Positions 21,193 to 33,480 of a DNA stretch of 47,744 nucleotides are shown here, in pieces (the first letter of the stretch is position 1; each line of letters starts with the position of its first letter). The stretch is taken from assembly GCA_015680685.1 (NCBI GenBank), contig MNCI01006676.1:497026-544769 (forward strand). Direction: 5' to 3'. Under the pieces are notes generated by a model that saw only the letters and a list, made by a program, of their open reading frames with translations, had not been told where the DNA came from and made no database searches. This stretch comes from Gnetum montanum. Lineage: Eukaryota; Streptophyta; Gnetopsida; Gnetales; Gnetaceae. The position numbers were made by a program, and so were the translations under genes.

Positions 21193-21200
21193 TACCCCCA
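21193..21200 (-). promoter_or_regulatory. Polypurine tract of the gypsy element
   Basis: TGGGGGTA (element strand) directly abuts the 3' LTR. The same tract is found at 319-326 and 46094-46101 next to the other LTRs. Confidence 0.8.
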
Positions 21201-21356
21201 TGACTAAATGAAAACTTGTCCTTAAGTACAGAAGAAGAGGAACAAGTCCTTTACAAAATATATTAGGAGGTGTGAACTTANGGCTAGATAAAATCACCGA
21301 CGAGAGAAGGTATTCAACCATTATCTGTTGCACTATATATACTAATCCTTGGTTTT

Positions 21357-21429
21357 NNNNNNNNNNNNNNNNNNNNNNNNNNNNNNNNNNNNNNNNNNNN
21401 NNNNNNNNNNNNNNNNNNNNNNNNNNNNN
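21357..21429. other. Assembly gap (73 N)
   Basis: There is a run of N within the 3' internal region of the element. The aligned related copy has about 526 bases between its LTR end (46093) and the shared block at 46620, against about 240 here including the Ns. The true gap may therefore be longer by roughly 290 bases. Confidence 0.7.
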
Positions 21430-22620
21430 ATACAATTCAGAAAAAGCTTAACACAAGGAATGCTGGAAAGAGGGTATTCACAACAATAAAAAAGAGTTCA
21501 TTACAAATAGTTGTGAAGGTGCGTACAATTGGATGACATGGATGGAGTAAATAAAAAGAATTTGATTGTAACAATGTCTAAGGGTAAAGAACTTAACTTA
21601 ACCAAACCAAAAGATATGCAAGTGGGTCCTTCCCAAAGCAGGCATAGGCTTTTTATGCCCTTACATAAGTTCAAACCAAGGAGTCTGTGGGCACCATGGA
21701 TGATTAATGGTTATGGAAAGTTAAGTACAAAAATCCAAAAGTAACTGACTGAGAAACCCGAGACATCAAACTAGAACATTAAATCAAAACATGAAACCGA
21801 CAGTGAGGTGAGGCATGAAAAGCATAGATGAATGATAGAGAGAGTGGAATGGAGTTCCTAATTATGGTCACATGCAGTCCCTTATGGATTTTGTGATTAA
21901 ATGATTTGGTAGGATCCATCCTTAGTCTAGATAAAAACCAACCACTTTCAGTGACTTCACATCGACATTCTAAGGCTAGTCCATCCCCTAAGACACAAGA
22001 ATGATCCCACAAAACAACCATCGTTCCAAATTGGAGTGAAGGTAGGAAGTGAGAAAGGGCCTTAGTTAGAGGACACAAGACAAGTCTCATAACCAGTGCT
22101 TGTAGCCCTTTTATTTGGTCTAAGGGGTGTGCTTTGAATTCCCATGTTTTTTTTGAATGGAAACCACACCATGGAAAGACTGCATGCTTCCAAAACCAGT
22201 AAAAATCATAGAGTATGTGGATAGGTGGGTGATGTGAACTCATTGCCTATTACATGAAAAGAAACTATGTCCCAATCGTTAGTAACAACATTCAAAGTTA
22301 GAAACCAGACATTAACAATCAAATTACAAATGAAGCATACCACCATCAAGTAGTGCATTACCATTGTACTTGCCACCTTATTAGTAGAAAAAGTAGAGAA
22401 ACACATCAAACATAAGCAAACATAACCATGAAATAAAGTAAAAGAGTAGACAATAGATATTGAATATATTAACAATGGTGTAAAACAAAGACTAAGAGAA
22501 GATCAATAGCCTTAAAAATACAAATATGTAAAACAAAGATATAAAACAAAGAAGATGAAACAAAAAGTTGTAAAATAAAAAATGTGTAAAACAAAAAAGG
22601 TCAAAATATTGAGGAGCTGT
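21430..22620 (-). pseudogene. Post-integrase region of the gypsy element, with a 154-codon open frame
   Basis: Downstream of integrase on the element strand, an open frame at 22243-21779 begins MSSHHPPIHILYDFYWFW and continues with hydrophobic and Cys/Trp-rich segments. Athila-type elements often have an extra, sometimes envelope-like, coding region at this place; I see no clear signal peptide, cleavage site or fusion motif to support that. The region is recognisably shared with the second copy (46620-47400), so it is a family component. Bases about 22470-22600 are a degenerate array of TGTAAAACAAA-like motifs. Confidence 0.5.
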
Positions 22621-22628
22621 AAGAGATG

Positions 22629-24080
22629 CTAGTATGAGTGGCCATGTCTCCCACAACTAAGTTGGAAGAGAAAGATTCGAAAGATTGAGCATGGTTGTCC
22701 ATTTGGTGAGGTGTTTGTTGAGTTGGTCAATTTGGGCTCATGGAAAGGTTTTATTTGTTGAATGTTTAATAATTGTTTCTTATTTGGGCTATCAGGTTTG
22801 TAGATGATCATGGCCCTAGATGGAAAAGTCTCATCAATGATGTAAGGTCCTTCCCACAATGTTTGAAATTTGGTTCATTGGGGTACATGTGCAGGATTCC
22901 AATAGAGAACCTTGTCTCTTGGTTGAAACTTGACTTTTCTTATTTTGAGATCATGACGTTTCTTGTTGAATGCCTTATGCATTTCATTGGATGATAGGGC
23001 CATTAACTAATTTTTGTCTAGCAAGTTAAGGTTCATCAATTTTTCTTTCTGTGCTAGACTTAGATTTAGGTCAAGGTCATAGGCTGTAGAGAGTGTACGG
23101 AGCTTGGATTGAATAGGCAATGTTGGTAGTTTTCCATACACAAGCTCATAGGGAGAATAACCTATGGAAAGCTTTCATGTGGAGCAATAGGCCCAAAGAG
23201 CATCATTTAATTTAGTGCTCCAGTCCCTTCAGTATTTGCTAATGGTACACGTTAGGATTTTTGTAATCTCTTGATTAGTGGCCTCAATTTGATCATTAGC
23301 TTGGGGGTGATATGGTGTGGTGAGTTTATGTTCAACCCCCAAGCGTTGCATCAGTTTTTGGAAAGTGGCACCTATAAAATGAGTTCCATTATCAGAAATT
23401 AATGCATGAGGTACACCAAACCTGTTTACAATGTTTTGTTGTACAAACCAAGCAACAGTGGTGGATGTACAGTCAGTAATGGTTGCTGCTTTTGTCCACT
23501 TGGTACAATAGTCAACTGTGACTATTATATATGCCTTTCCATTTGATAAAGGTGTGATGGAATCCATAAAGTCAATGCCCCAAATATAAAATGGCTCGAG
23601 AGGTTGTATCCATTGTTGTGATCCATCCATTCGAGTTGTCATTCCACCATCCCTCTGGCAACGATCATAAGCATGGATGAATTGATGTGCATCCTTGAAG
23701 ATTGTTGACCAATAATACCCTACCATGAGGATTTTTATGGCCATGCATCTCCCAACGTAATGGCCCCCACAAGGACTTTCGTGAGCATCTTGGAGAATGT
23801 GGAATTGATTTGTATTAGGAACACACCAATGTACCAGGCCATTGGAACATACTTTGTAAATGTTTTCATCAATCTCCATAAAATGCTTGACACGGTGAAG
23901 AAATTGTTGTTTCTTTCTAGTGTCCAACCCTTGCGGTAGTTCTTGCTTGAGTAGATAAGTGAGGATGGTGTCATACCATTTTGGTTCATTGAGCATTTGT
24001 ATATTAATAGCCCTTGCAAAGAAAGATTCATCATGGAATTAGTCAGATAAAGGGATCTCTTTCTTCTTGTCATCCCATCT
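22629..24080 (-). pseudogene. gypsy integrase (core open at 23996-23229)
   Basis: The 255-residue open core holds the zinc-binding region (DAHESPCGGHY ... HAYDRCQR, where a Cys of the usual CxxC is Tyr). The catalytic D,D,E residues are in GIDFMD, LISDNGTHF and QIEATNQEI. A C-terminal segment at 22859-22629 starts MWEGPYIIDETF, matching the GPY motif of Ty3/gypsy integrases, and lies in another frame. Integrase would insert the cDNA with a 5-bp target stagger, as seen at the flanks. Stops between blocks and the lost zinc ligand make it inactive. Confidence 0.85.
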
Positions 24081-24086
24081 TAGTCA

Positions 24087-24437
24087 TTATAAGTGATCCG
24101 CGACCACATTCTCCACACTTTTACGATCTACCATCATGAAATTGAATTCGTATAAAATCATGAGCCACCATATGACACGAGGGCTCATCGTTGGTTTGTT
24201 CATTAGAAATCTGATGGCACTATGATCTGTGTGCACAAAAAAATTGTAGCTAAGCACATAGTGCCTAAACTTCTTTAAGGAGAACACCACTACCATCAAC
24301 TCCTTTTCTATGGTGGTGTAGTTTTTTTGTGCACCTGCAATGCTCCAGCTTATGCAGTGAATGTAATATGGACGTTTTTGATCATCCATTTGCATAAGCA
24401 CTGCCCCCAAAGCATAATTTGATGCATCGGTCATCAC
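24087..24437 (-). pseudogene. gypsy RNase H domain
   Basis: The open frame begins MMTDASNYALGAVL (catalytic Asp in the TDAS motif). It continues through YTTIEKELMVVVFSLKKFRHY, the conserved Glu segment, and FFVHTDHSAIRFL, the third acidic segment. This is the classical Ty3/gypsy RNase H that removes RNA from the cDNA hybrid. It lies between reverse transcriptase and integrase, separated from both by stops. Confidence 0.85.
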
Positions 24438-24491
24438 ATGAAACAGTTTGGACCAATCTAGTGCTTAAAGAATGGGGGTTTCAACAAGCTT

Positions 24492-25345
24492 TTACTTCAA
24501 TTGTTGAAATGCTATTTCACATGTAGAGGTCCAGATGAACAATGCATCCTTCTTTGTCAATTTTACTAATGGCTTGGCGATTTTGGAAAAATTCTCAATG
24601 AAGTGCCAGTAGTAGCCAGTATGACCAAGGAATGACTGCACTTCTTTGACTATTTTGGGTTGGCAGGTTATTCCTTGAATGATCCTCATTTTTTTAGGGT
24701 CCACCTTGATTCGTGCTTTTGAAATGCAATGCCCCAAGACTATGCCTTCTTGGACCATAAGATGGCTCTTTTGCCAATTGAGCCAGAGGTTTATTTTGAC
24801 ACGTCTCTTTAACACTTGCTCAAGACGGTCTAGGGCTTGCTTGAACGTAGCTCCTTAGGTAGAAAAATCATCCATAAAGACTTCTACCTTGCTATCAATC
24901 TGTTGTTGGAAAATGTTGAGAACTAATTGTTGAAATGTGGCTAGGGCATTACATAGACCAAATGGCATCTAACGATAAGCAAAAGTCCCCTAAGTACTTG
25001 TGAAAGTTGTCTTTGCCTGGTCTTGTGGTGCAATCTATATTTGGTTATAGCCACTATAACCATCTAGAAAACTGTAATAGCTGTGCCTCAAAATGGTGTC
25101 TAGCACTTGGTTGATGAAAGGCAATGGAAAATGATCTTTGAAGGTTGCCATGTTGAGCAGCTGGAAGTTAATGCACACCTGCCATTTGCCTCACTTGTTG
25201 GGTAAAATTACGAGTGGACTTACCCACTCACTATCTACAATAAGGTAGATAAATCCTACCTTGAAGAGTTGTTCAATCTCCTCTTTGAAAATTTGCTTTA
25301 ACTTGGGATTCAAACACTGCTACAGCTGTCATTTCGGCTTGGTGA
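24492..25345 (-). pseudogene. gypsy reverse transcriptase domain
   Basis: Across frames the domain reads EEIEQLFKVGFI, WVSPLVILPNK, FPLPFINQVLDTILRHSYYS and FLDGYSGYNQI (first catalytic Asp). FMDDFS follows at about 24861-24878, the YxDD-box variant with both Asp retained. The thumb/connection is open at 24815-24492 with LGHCISKARIKVDPKKM and VQSFLGHTGYYWHFI. Several in-frame stops interrupt it. Confidence 0.85.
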
Positions 25346-25844
25346 CAGGATCAGTGTATATTCGGTGCTGGCATATTCTTGGATCTATCCCAGTGAGTTC
25401 AGAATATGACCAGGCGAAGGTTGCTGACAATTTTTCCACAACTTTTTTCAACTTTCTCTTCCATTTAATAACAAGCTTAGTGTTAATGATAACTAACCTC
25501 TTATTTTTCAAAAATACGTACTCCATTCCAGCTGGTAGTGTCTTCAATTCAAGGGGCTCTTATTTAAAATTGTTAGGAATTTTCAGCTCACCCCAATGTA
25601 CATCATCATTTGCTCCTTCGGAGAGTTGGTAATGAACTTGCTCGAGTTCATCCATACTTGCAACATATTTGTACATTAGGCCCCCAGTAGGTTCCATGCA
25701 TAATGTACTATTGCTAGAATAAGCTATTAGCCACTGGGCGCCTTCTTATTTTGTGGCTATTACGTACAGACATATCTGGATATCAACTTCTGGTGCACAC
25801 TGCTTGCATGTAGAGATAGATGTTTGCTTTACTGACCATAACTT

Positions 25845-26339
25845 CTACACAAAATGGCACCCTGAATTGCTGTACGTGATACATGGAACTCTCTTCTTCT
25901 CGATTTTTCCAAATTCATTTTCTTTTGATATCTCTAAGGAAAGATCTCTAATGTCCATTTTGGCATCAATAGTACTTAACCACGCCCTCCCCATAATAAT
26001 TGGAAAGTTCCCTTTGTAGTTCTCCACTTTGATTACTAGGAAATCAGTAGGATATGACCACCCACAAACTGTGGTGACGATGTCCTCAACTAGTCCCAAT
26101 GAAATAGTGATGGACTAGTTTGCCAGTTCTATCTAGATGTTGCTCTTCTTCAAGGGAGGAAGGTTCCACATTATGTACATCTCATGGGAGATTAAATTAA
26201 CACTAGAACTTGAGTCAAGAAGAGCTTTACAAGGCTGATTCCCAGCAATTTGCAAGTAAACTAGGGAACTCTTGGGATTAGCTAATTTTTTGGGTAGGTT
26301 ACCAACTCGAATCCAATCAGATACAACATGTGTTAGCAT
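25845..26339 (-). pseudogene. gypsy aspartic protease region
   Basis: The motif ALLDSSSSVNLIS lies in the open frame 26339-26133. The active-site triplet normally reads D-S/T-G; here Gly is Ser, which should disable it. A following open frame (26099-25845) with WSYPTDFLVI and GRAWLSTIDAKMDI completes the protease-like domain found in Athila-type elements. Confidence 0.8.
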
Positions 26340-27069
26340 TACAGTATGGATTCAAGAGAGATTTTGGTTTGAAGGGGACTCGAATAAAGAGGAAACAGAG
26401 GAAGTTGGAGGAGTAGGGTTACCAACCACCAATGTGTCTGAGGGCTTTGGTGGGCTACGAGGTCAGAAGAAGAGTCTTTTCTTTGTTCATGGTTTTTACC
26501 TACTTGATGGATTAACCAATTGCAGATTAATTGCCCTCGTAGCTTTCCTTTGTTGTGGTTGTGTAGGTAATTCACCTTGCATGGATAGAGTAGGTGGCAG
26601 CTATGCATGAGGTGGAGGAGTAGGTGCAGGGACAAGGGATGCATGAGGGTAGTAGGTGGCATCGCTTCTTGGATAGGGTGATTGGTATGCTTTAGGAGGA
26701 TAATTGTGAGGTTGGTAAATAGCAACATGACTAGAGGAGTCCCTTGGAGATGAAGGTTGTTGAACATAGTAACCGTAGGGATCTGGTTGTTGGTAAGGGT
26801 ATTGTTGCCTTGGAGGTGGTAACGCCCATGATTGTGGTTGTTGCCACTACTAGTATAATTCATAAGGTTGTGGTGGAGTTCTACTTGGATAATACTGCTG
26901 TGGTTGGTGGAACTATTGAGAATTGCCTTGTGGATAAGACAATCTTTTGGGCATTTGTCTTTGTGCAAGTCGTGGATGTAAGACATACACCCCAGATTCC
27001 TGCAAGTGTGATACAACTGGACAACATCCCTTAGGATGTTTGTATTAGCAGACGTCACACTCGCCATCA

Positions 27070-28781
27070 TCATCTAAGTTGCTATCCATAGCCATCTCTA
27101 TCGCAGCCATTTTACCCTTACCCTTAGATATGGCACGTTCAACTTCCTTATGTCTCTAACACTCATGCTCACCACTTTGCTCCTTGGACTCTTCAGCAAT
27201 TTTTAAAATAGCTTGAAACCTATTGTCTATGGAATCCCATAATTGATCAACCTTAGCTGTGATTTCTGATTGCAATTTTTGGAATGGAAAGGTTTTCTGA
27301 TTAACCACCTCATTTTTGGTGAATTCATTCTCACTTTCATGTTTTCTCAGTTCTCCCTCCTCCTTGGCTACCTGCTTAATTAATTTTTGAATCCAACAAG
27401 TGCTTAACTTTGTCAATCTCCCTAGAGCATAGATGCCAATGATTTTCTTGGTTTCAGACTGCAACCTATCTATGATATAGCAAAGTTGATCAAGCTAAGA
27501 GTATCCATGGCCAGGACACCTATGCAATAGAGAGTAGTATCGGCCAATAGTAGCATCCAAGGGCTCATGATTTCCTTGTTTCCACCTTTGAATTTATTTT
27601 CTTAGATTGGATACTCGGGAGTACGTTTGATATTTGTCATTGAATAATTCCAACATCGTAATCCATCACCTGATTGATTTTGGTTCCAACGATCGATACC
27701 AATTTTTTGCTTCCTTTATGAGTGTCCTTGGAAATAATTTCAACTTTTGCCAGTCATTTTTAATATTTTGCAAGGCACATGCATCTTGGAGGACCTAAAG
27801 ATGATTTTGTGAATTAGCATCATATCCTCCCTCGAACTGAGGGATGTTGTTCATATTCAGCCTCTTTATTTTGCTGTCCTTCACATGCCTTGTTGGAATC
27901 CTCACAGCCTCTGTAATATTCAACATGCCCCGAGTAGCAAGTAGAGGTTCATCAAGGCCATGATGGTGGTGCCTACGATGTTCTCTACTGCCCCTTCTTT
28001 CTTGATGGTGGGCCTCTCTAGATTACCCATGTCTTCGGTCACGATTGTCCCAATGGTCTCTTCTATTTTTCTGGTCTCTTTGGTCACCTCCATCACAGTT
28101 ATTTCTTCTACGGCCACGATATGAACCAGATGAAGAAGAAGATGATGACGATGAAGGGGAAGAAGAAGGGGAACTTGCTCTATGCTGATGCCTATCACCC
28201 TTCCTTCGATGCTCATGACCACGATTGCAATCATGATCTCCTTTGTCCCCCTTTTCTTAACTTGCTTCTTTAGATTCATTTTTGTCATTGGATGTGTTTT
28301 GACCAGAACCTGGATTATGGATTGTGGATTGTACATTTTGGTTGAGGGCTCCTTGAACAAAGTCAAAGAGAGGAGAATCACTAAAGAAGTGGTCACCTTC
28401 ATCAATTGGGCCAAGTGGAGGTGGAAAGATATTTAACCCCTTTCCCTTCATAAGCTCGTGTTGGTGCTCTATTTGCCGATCCCTTAATCTTTGCACTTCA
28501 GTGGGATGATAATCCCTTGAGTTGGGATCTTGCATCTCATATTCTCCATGGAGATGTTGAAGCCCGTGTCGCACGAGAATTAGCTGGAGTATTGCTGAAA
28601 TAGATCAGTTAGGTGGCAACACAATGTTGCCTTCCATATCACACCACCGCATGAGTTCATTTTGATGCAAGATGAAGGTAAAGTCTAGTACATACTCATC
28701 GGGATGAGCATATACCACCCGGTATTGTTGAGGCCCCTGAACTGCCCTAGGTGGAGATGGGCTCTTATGAGAAGAAGACAT
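27070..28781 (-). pseudogene. gypsy gag
   Basis: Translation can start at 28779-28781 (MSSSHKSPSPPRAVQG). A first block runs through about 28260. A very Ser/Arg-rich, His-rich low-complexity linker follows (28250-27960), then the capsid-like block with NNIPQFEGGYDA, KEAKNWYRSLEP and the segment open at 27464-27156. The WYRSL-type motif identifies the retrotransposon gag fold. Stops occur throughout. A Pro/Gln/Tyr-rich segment (about 27000-26560) leads into protease. Confidence 0.75.
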
Positions 28782-28940
28782 TTTGTGTTAATAAACTTGT
28801 GAACAGTGTGCAGTTGAGGTTTAATTTAATGATAATAATATTTTTTTAATTTTTTACTTTTCGTAGGATTTGACTCTAAGGATTTGAACAACGAGGTTAC
28901 TAAGTTTCACTAGGTTTAGATAGCGCACGAAGAACTACAG

Positions 28941-28958
28941 TCCCTAGCAATGGTGCCA
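28941..28958 (-). promoter_or_regulatory. Primer binding site for tRNA-Asp
   Basis: One base inside the 5' LTR the element strand reads TGGCACCATTGCTAGGGA. The complement of the 3' end of plant tRNA-Asp, as I recall it, is TGGCGCCGTTGCCGGGGA, giving 14 of 18 matches. All four differences fall within CpG dinucleotides. This fits Athila-like elements and decay by methylation-driven deamination. Confidence 0.8.
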
Positions 28959-28959
28959 A

Positions 28960-29799
28960 TGATGAGCGGCAAGATACCCCTACGCCCAACCATATGAATC
29001 ATAGGCATTCACGTGTGATCCAGTTGAATTTTGCATACTATAATTACTAAGTACGTTAGAGCTAAATAGTGCATGTGTGTTGCTTGTTCATTATCTTACT
29101 AGTCCCACTTGTGGAGTACAATTATATGGTTAAGTGTGACTGAGGTGCAAGATTTTTTATTATTTTGTGTTTTTATCAAATTACTCACCTAGAACAAGAA
29201 TAAAAGTAAAAGTGATTAATTGCTAAGTAAACTATAGTTTAGTCTAGCCTAACATAAGTAACCTCCCACTTCCTGAACCCATCTTGAACTTTGTGCAAAC
29301 ACTGCTGGGCTGTCAAATGCTAATCGTTTCTGAGCTACCAAGCATCACACGTATGCTCGAAGGGGTCGTGCTTGTGTATTTTAATGATTTGCTTGATTGA
29401 TCAAAATTAATTGTTGCATAAATGATATTTACGTAAATTGCATAAAATATAAATGCATAAGAAAGAAAGTCTTAAGTGCTACAAGGAATGAATCAAAGAG
29501 TTAATCTTTATTGCCAACACAATGGTGTGCTCAAGTACATCAATGCTTGAATAAAGATCCGTTCACACTTAGACCTCCTGTTGCTGGCACTTGGAAAATA
29601 TTTTAACTTTCAAATGGACAAACTGCAAGAGTTTCACTATTTGACTACCAAAAACTTACCTCCAATTGTGCTCCGGGCGCTGTATTTATAGACTTGGGAG
29701 TAACCCTGCGATATCAAATGTATGTTATCGCATCTTGGGCCGTGATATCGTGTACCTAGGCCACCCCGATATTGGAGCATTGAAAAACACGATTTATCA
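28960..29799 (-). repeat. 5' LTR of the complete gypsy element
   Basis: This 840-bp LTR starts TGATGAGC and ends TTTATCA on the plus strand. Its TATA box is the complement of TATTTATA at 29693-29700. It aligns end to end with the 3' LTR but with many differences, mostly transitions, so insertion is old. Confidence 0.9.
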
Positions 29800-29804
29800 C
29801 CATA

Positions 29805-32800
29805 TAATTACAACTCATGAAGATTTGGTTAGAAACTTCCTAATTTGGAAGGTTATTTCTCCTGCTCAATTGTAAAATCTGAAAAGAAAATTACTTTTGT
29901 ATCTTCTCAAAATTCACTAGTCCATCTCTTTTGTGGAGATTCCAAAGTTCTATTTAATTCTTATTTGAAATAGGCTATGAAGTGGACTATTAAGGTGTTA
30001 TTTTGGGTGTTCTCAGAGTGTGAATATCTATGCAAACTAAAGGACATAATCCTTGGGTCAAGGTTACAATTGGTAATTTCAGAGGCATATGGAGTTTGCA
30101 GGGGCTTACATTAAAAAGCATGTGAAAGGTTTAGGATAATTCTACCAAAAATTAAAGTTTCAACATACATTAGTTTAAGCTTTATATTATATAGTTGCAA
30201 AAAATTTGATCACCATAGGAGAAACTTGATGAAAGAAAGCACCAATAACACAAGATGAAGAGGAATCTTTCTTGTTTCAATAAATTGTAGCATGAATGCA
30301 ATTAACAAAATCGGAAGTGCCTCTAAATAGTAGTGATTACAAATGTTGTTAATGTATTTAACAATGGGTGTGAGAGAGCAGATTACATAAAGAATTATAA
30401 AAGTTCTTAAGAATTGTTGCAAAGGAATCACTAAGTGACGCTTTATATGCTGAAAGTGGAAAGTTTTCAACAGAAATTGAATCATTATTTGAAGAGCCTA
30501 TTCTGGGTTGTGAGAGGGAAATGTATAAAGATTTTAGAAGAAGAAACTTCGGAGAATTCTTATAAAGCATGGCTTGCTAAAGGCATCAATTCAACTTCTT
30601 TGTTTTAATCCTGTAAGTTTATTTCTTCCCATTTTGTTTAAGTTACTTAGCTAATAGTTTAGATAATATCATGTTTGCCACTTAATTTGGATTTTTTCTA
30701 AGTTGCTTTTATAGCTCTAATTTTGCACAATATTAGACTTCTATTAAGGTTTGCCATAAAAGAGTTTGTGTTGTTGAAAAGCCTCTATAGCAATTTAATA
30801 ATAATATCTTAACAAAATTGCCTGTTTTGAGCATAGAGAATCTAGGAAAATCTTTGGTATTTTGAGACAACTGAAATAGCTTCATTGTTTTAAAGTGTAT
30901 TTCCTTGGCATTGCAATCTTGTCAAATTTTTTGAAGGCTTTGTTGAATGCAATTCTTAACAAGTATCAACTAGTCAAAATAAGAGCTTGTATTTTGTCAT
31001 TTACGTAGCATTTTTGGTAGTATAATAAGATTTTCTTTTATGAAATTGCTTGTTGAGTTTAAAGGGTTTGGACAATTTGTAGTTAGATTGAATTGGAATA
31101 GCTTTATTGCAAATGTTTCGTCATGTCAATTTATCTTGCTTAAATATTTGAGATTTGAAATTTCACACAAATGTGTTTTTTTTTTCCCTTACTGTTTCTA
31201 GGTCCATTGAATCTCAGTCTATTTCTAGTTTTCTTTTTCTTTTTTAGTAGCTGTAAAAATTCAGTTTGAGATATTATACTCATTATGGCACAAAGAATTG
31301 AAACTACATAATACATTAAAATTTGTAACAAATAAAGAAGAATGAAAAACACATATCAGGACCGAGGATTTTGGCTTTCCTGGTATAAAAAGCTCTTATA
31401 AAATAAGTCAGCATGCGAATGTAGGCCAAAATCTCTTCTCGACATCTGCTCCATCTTTGTTGGCCTTCTAACATCCTACAGATTACACCAACGATTTCCA
31501 ATATGATTAAACATTTTAAATATCAAATCTATTTCTACTTTATACCCTAAGTAAATCTCACGTCTGCATCTCGTAAGGTTTTCAAAATTTGATCACACAC
31601 GTCTCTTATATTCACTTGCTGCAGTTACTGAAAGGAATCATAAGTAAGCATACGGGTCCAACTATGTGTCGTACCACTGGTTGAAGACTGCTCATCATCA
31701 TGATGGTTAGATGTGCAGCTGCTTTGAAACCTCCAAAATCTTCTTACCCCTCCACGTTTACCCGTTTCAAATGACTTCCTAAGAGTTCAGATCCTGCAAG
31801 CAAAACAAATGAATTCCAAGGACCTGTAACTATGCTTTCGTGATTGGAAGCGGAGGCATACAAGCTTGGGGCAACAAAAGAACTCACAACATATTTAAAA
31901 GGAAATACGGTATCTTTGTGACGAAGATTTGCTCCCGAAGTTATCGATCTTGCAAAGTTAAAGTGACTGTTATTCCATTATTTCCAACGATTTGCAGTGG
32001 AGTTGATCATACCATTACAGCAAAAGTTGCGGTGGAACAATCGCAACTTTTGTCAATCACTGATGATCCCTTGTAATTTTTATATTTCTTTTTAGTACTC
32101 TTGTCATTCCAAGTGATCTAGTACCCTATCTCACGTTGGTTTCATTGCATAATAAAAAAGTTCAACAAGAAGGCATGCAACAATTACTGTAAATACGTCA
32201 AAGAAATCTGTTGGCTGGAAGATCCACATCAAGCTGTTCACTCAAAAAAAGTATGGTGCAAGCAGTAGTTCTACCACACGATGTTGTTCTGACTCTCAAT
32301 GCAGTGATTCTCAGCGATTCTCCAGTGTATGCACTATAACATTATTACCCAAGAAAAAGCCTTGTCCGGTGTTGCCTTGGCACGGAAATGTTCCTGTTAT
32401 TGGACTACATGATAAGACCCATCACTAGTAAATAATCTTCATGCTAGGATTAGAATAATGAAAACATTTCTAAAAATACTGAAGTTAGTGTAGTATCTAG
32501 TATAAGAAAATAGAAATTCATTGAAATTCTTTTCCAATCCCGTTCAAGAATATTTTTTATTTACAAACTTCATTAAAAACCTACGCTCTTTCCTTACATT
32601 AGGATATGGGTAAAAAGTCATTTTTCAACTCTGGACCATGAATTCAAGAAATGACCAGTGTTTCTTAATGGGCATTTTACGAGTATATAAACTCATTCAT
32701 GTCTAAATCTTCTTGTCACACGACCCACGTCTTGCCAGATTCAAGCTTTTCTGCTGCTCATCGCAATGAAATTAGTTCATTTTATTTTTCACCAAAGAGA

Positions 32801-33480
32801 AGTTTTATAACATGCAATTAATTCTTTTACTAAGATTTCAATCCGTGGACTCTTATGCATGTTAGAGCATCAATTCTTCTTCCTTCTTTTGGAGAGCAAG
32901 AAACCAATTTTTTCATAGAAAAGAACAAGACAAATAGAAACTGAATTTAGATTTGGATATTCCCCATGTCTGAAGTTAGAAATCTATATATTTTGAAAAG
33001 GTCAAAGAGGTGAAAATTCAAATTTCAACAAGTTCTTTTCACTGTCTAGTGAGTTTGCTCTGGCTAAGTCTGAGTTTATTCTATTGATAGTCACTGGAGT
33101 TTATTCTATCAAGAGTCACTTGCAAAGTCTGGTTAGAGACTTGAATAATGTTGCACACTTACATAATCCCCAAGCAATGTTCTAATTATTGTTCCTTTTT
33201 ACTCAAACACAAGTAAAAATTTGAAATAACACATCAAAATTAGAAGGAAAAAATTCTTTCTAAAGACAAAAAAACACATCAATTAGAAATAATGAACAAA
33301 CTATAATAAAAGCTAAAAGCTTTCTATCCTTAAGCCTCCAAAAAAATAATATTGTAGAAAATAAACTAATTATTTAGCTTTACTTAGAGATTATTAGCTT
33401 AAAGTTGTCTAAAAAGTGACATCTTTGAGAATTTAATATCTAACTTTTAAAGAGAGGTCACAGTTATACTCTTATCACTC
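29805..33480. other. AT-rich intergenic sequence, no assigned gene
   Basis: Nothing recognisable was found apart from short open segments. 30404-30565 (plus) reads ESLSDALYAESGKFSTEIES and FEEPILGCEREMYKDF, protein-like in composition but unassigned. 31840-32076 (plus) is a 78-codon frame with no known motif. No RNA gene or transposon end was identified. Confidence 0.4.

Larger units (their letters stand above)
20358..29799 (-). mobile_element. Complete, inactive Athila-like Ty3/gypsy LTR retrotransposon
   Basis: The 9.4-kb element has LTRs at 28960-29799 (5') and 20358-21192 (3') and flanks GCATA/CCATA, a 5-bp target duplication with one mismatch. The PBS is complementary to tRNA-Asp (28941-28958) and the polypurine tract is at 21193-21200. 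Between them lie gag, protease, reverse transcriptase, RNase H and integrase in the Ty3/gypsy order, then a roughly 1.4-kb region after integrase. The long 3' region and Asp PBS fit the Athila/Tat branch. Many stops and frameshifts, and strongly diverged LTRs (mostly transitions), mark an old copy. A gap lies at 21357-21429. Confidence 0.92.

Noticed and set aside
21779-22475. Envelope gene of a retrovirus-like element
   Set aside because: The position fits, but no signal peptide, cleavage site or reliable membrane anchor is visible, so only an unassigned post-integrase frame is reported.
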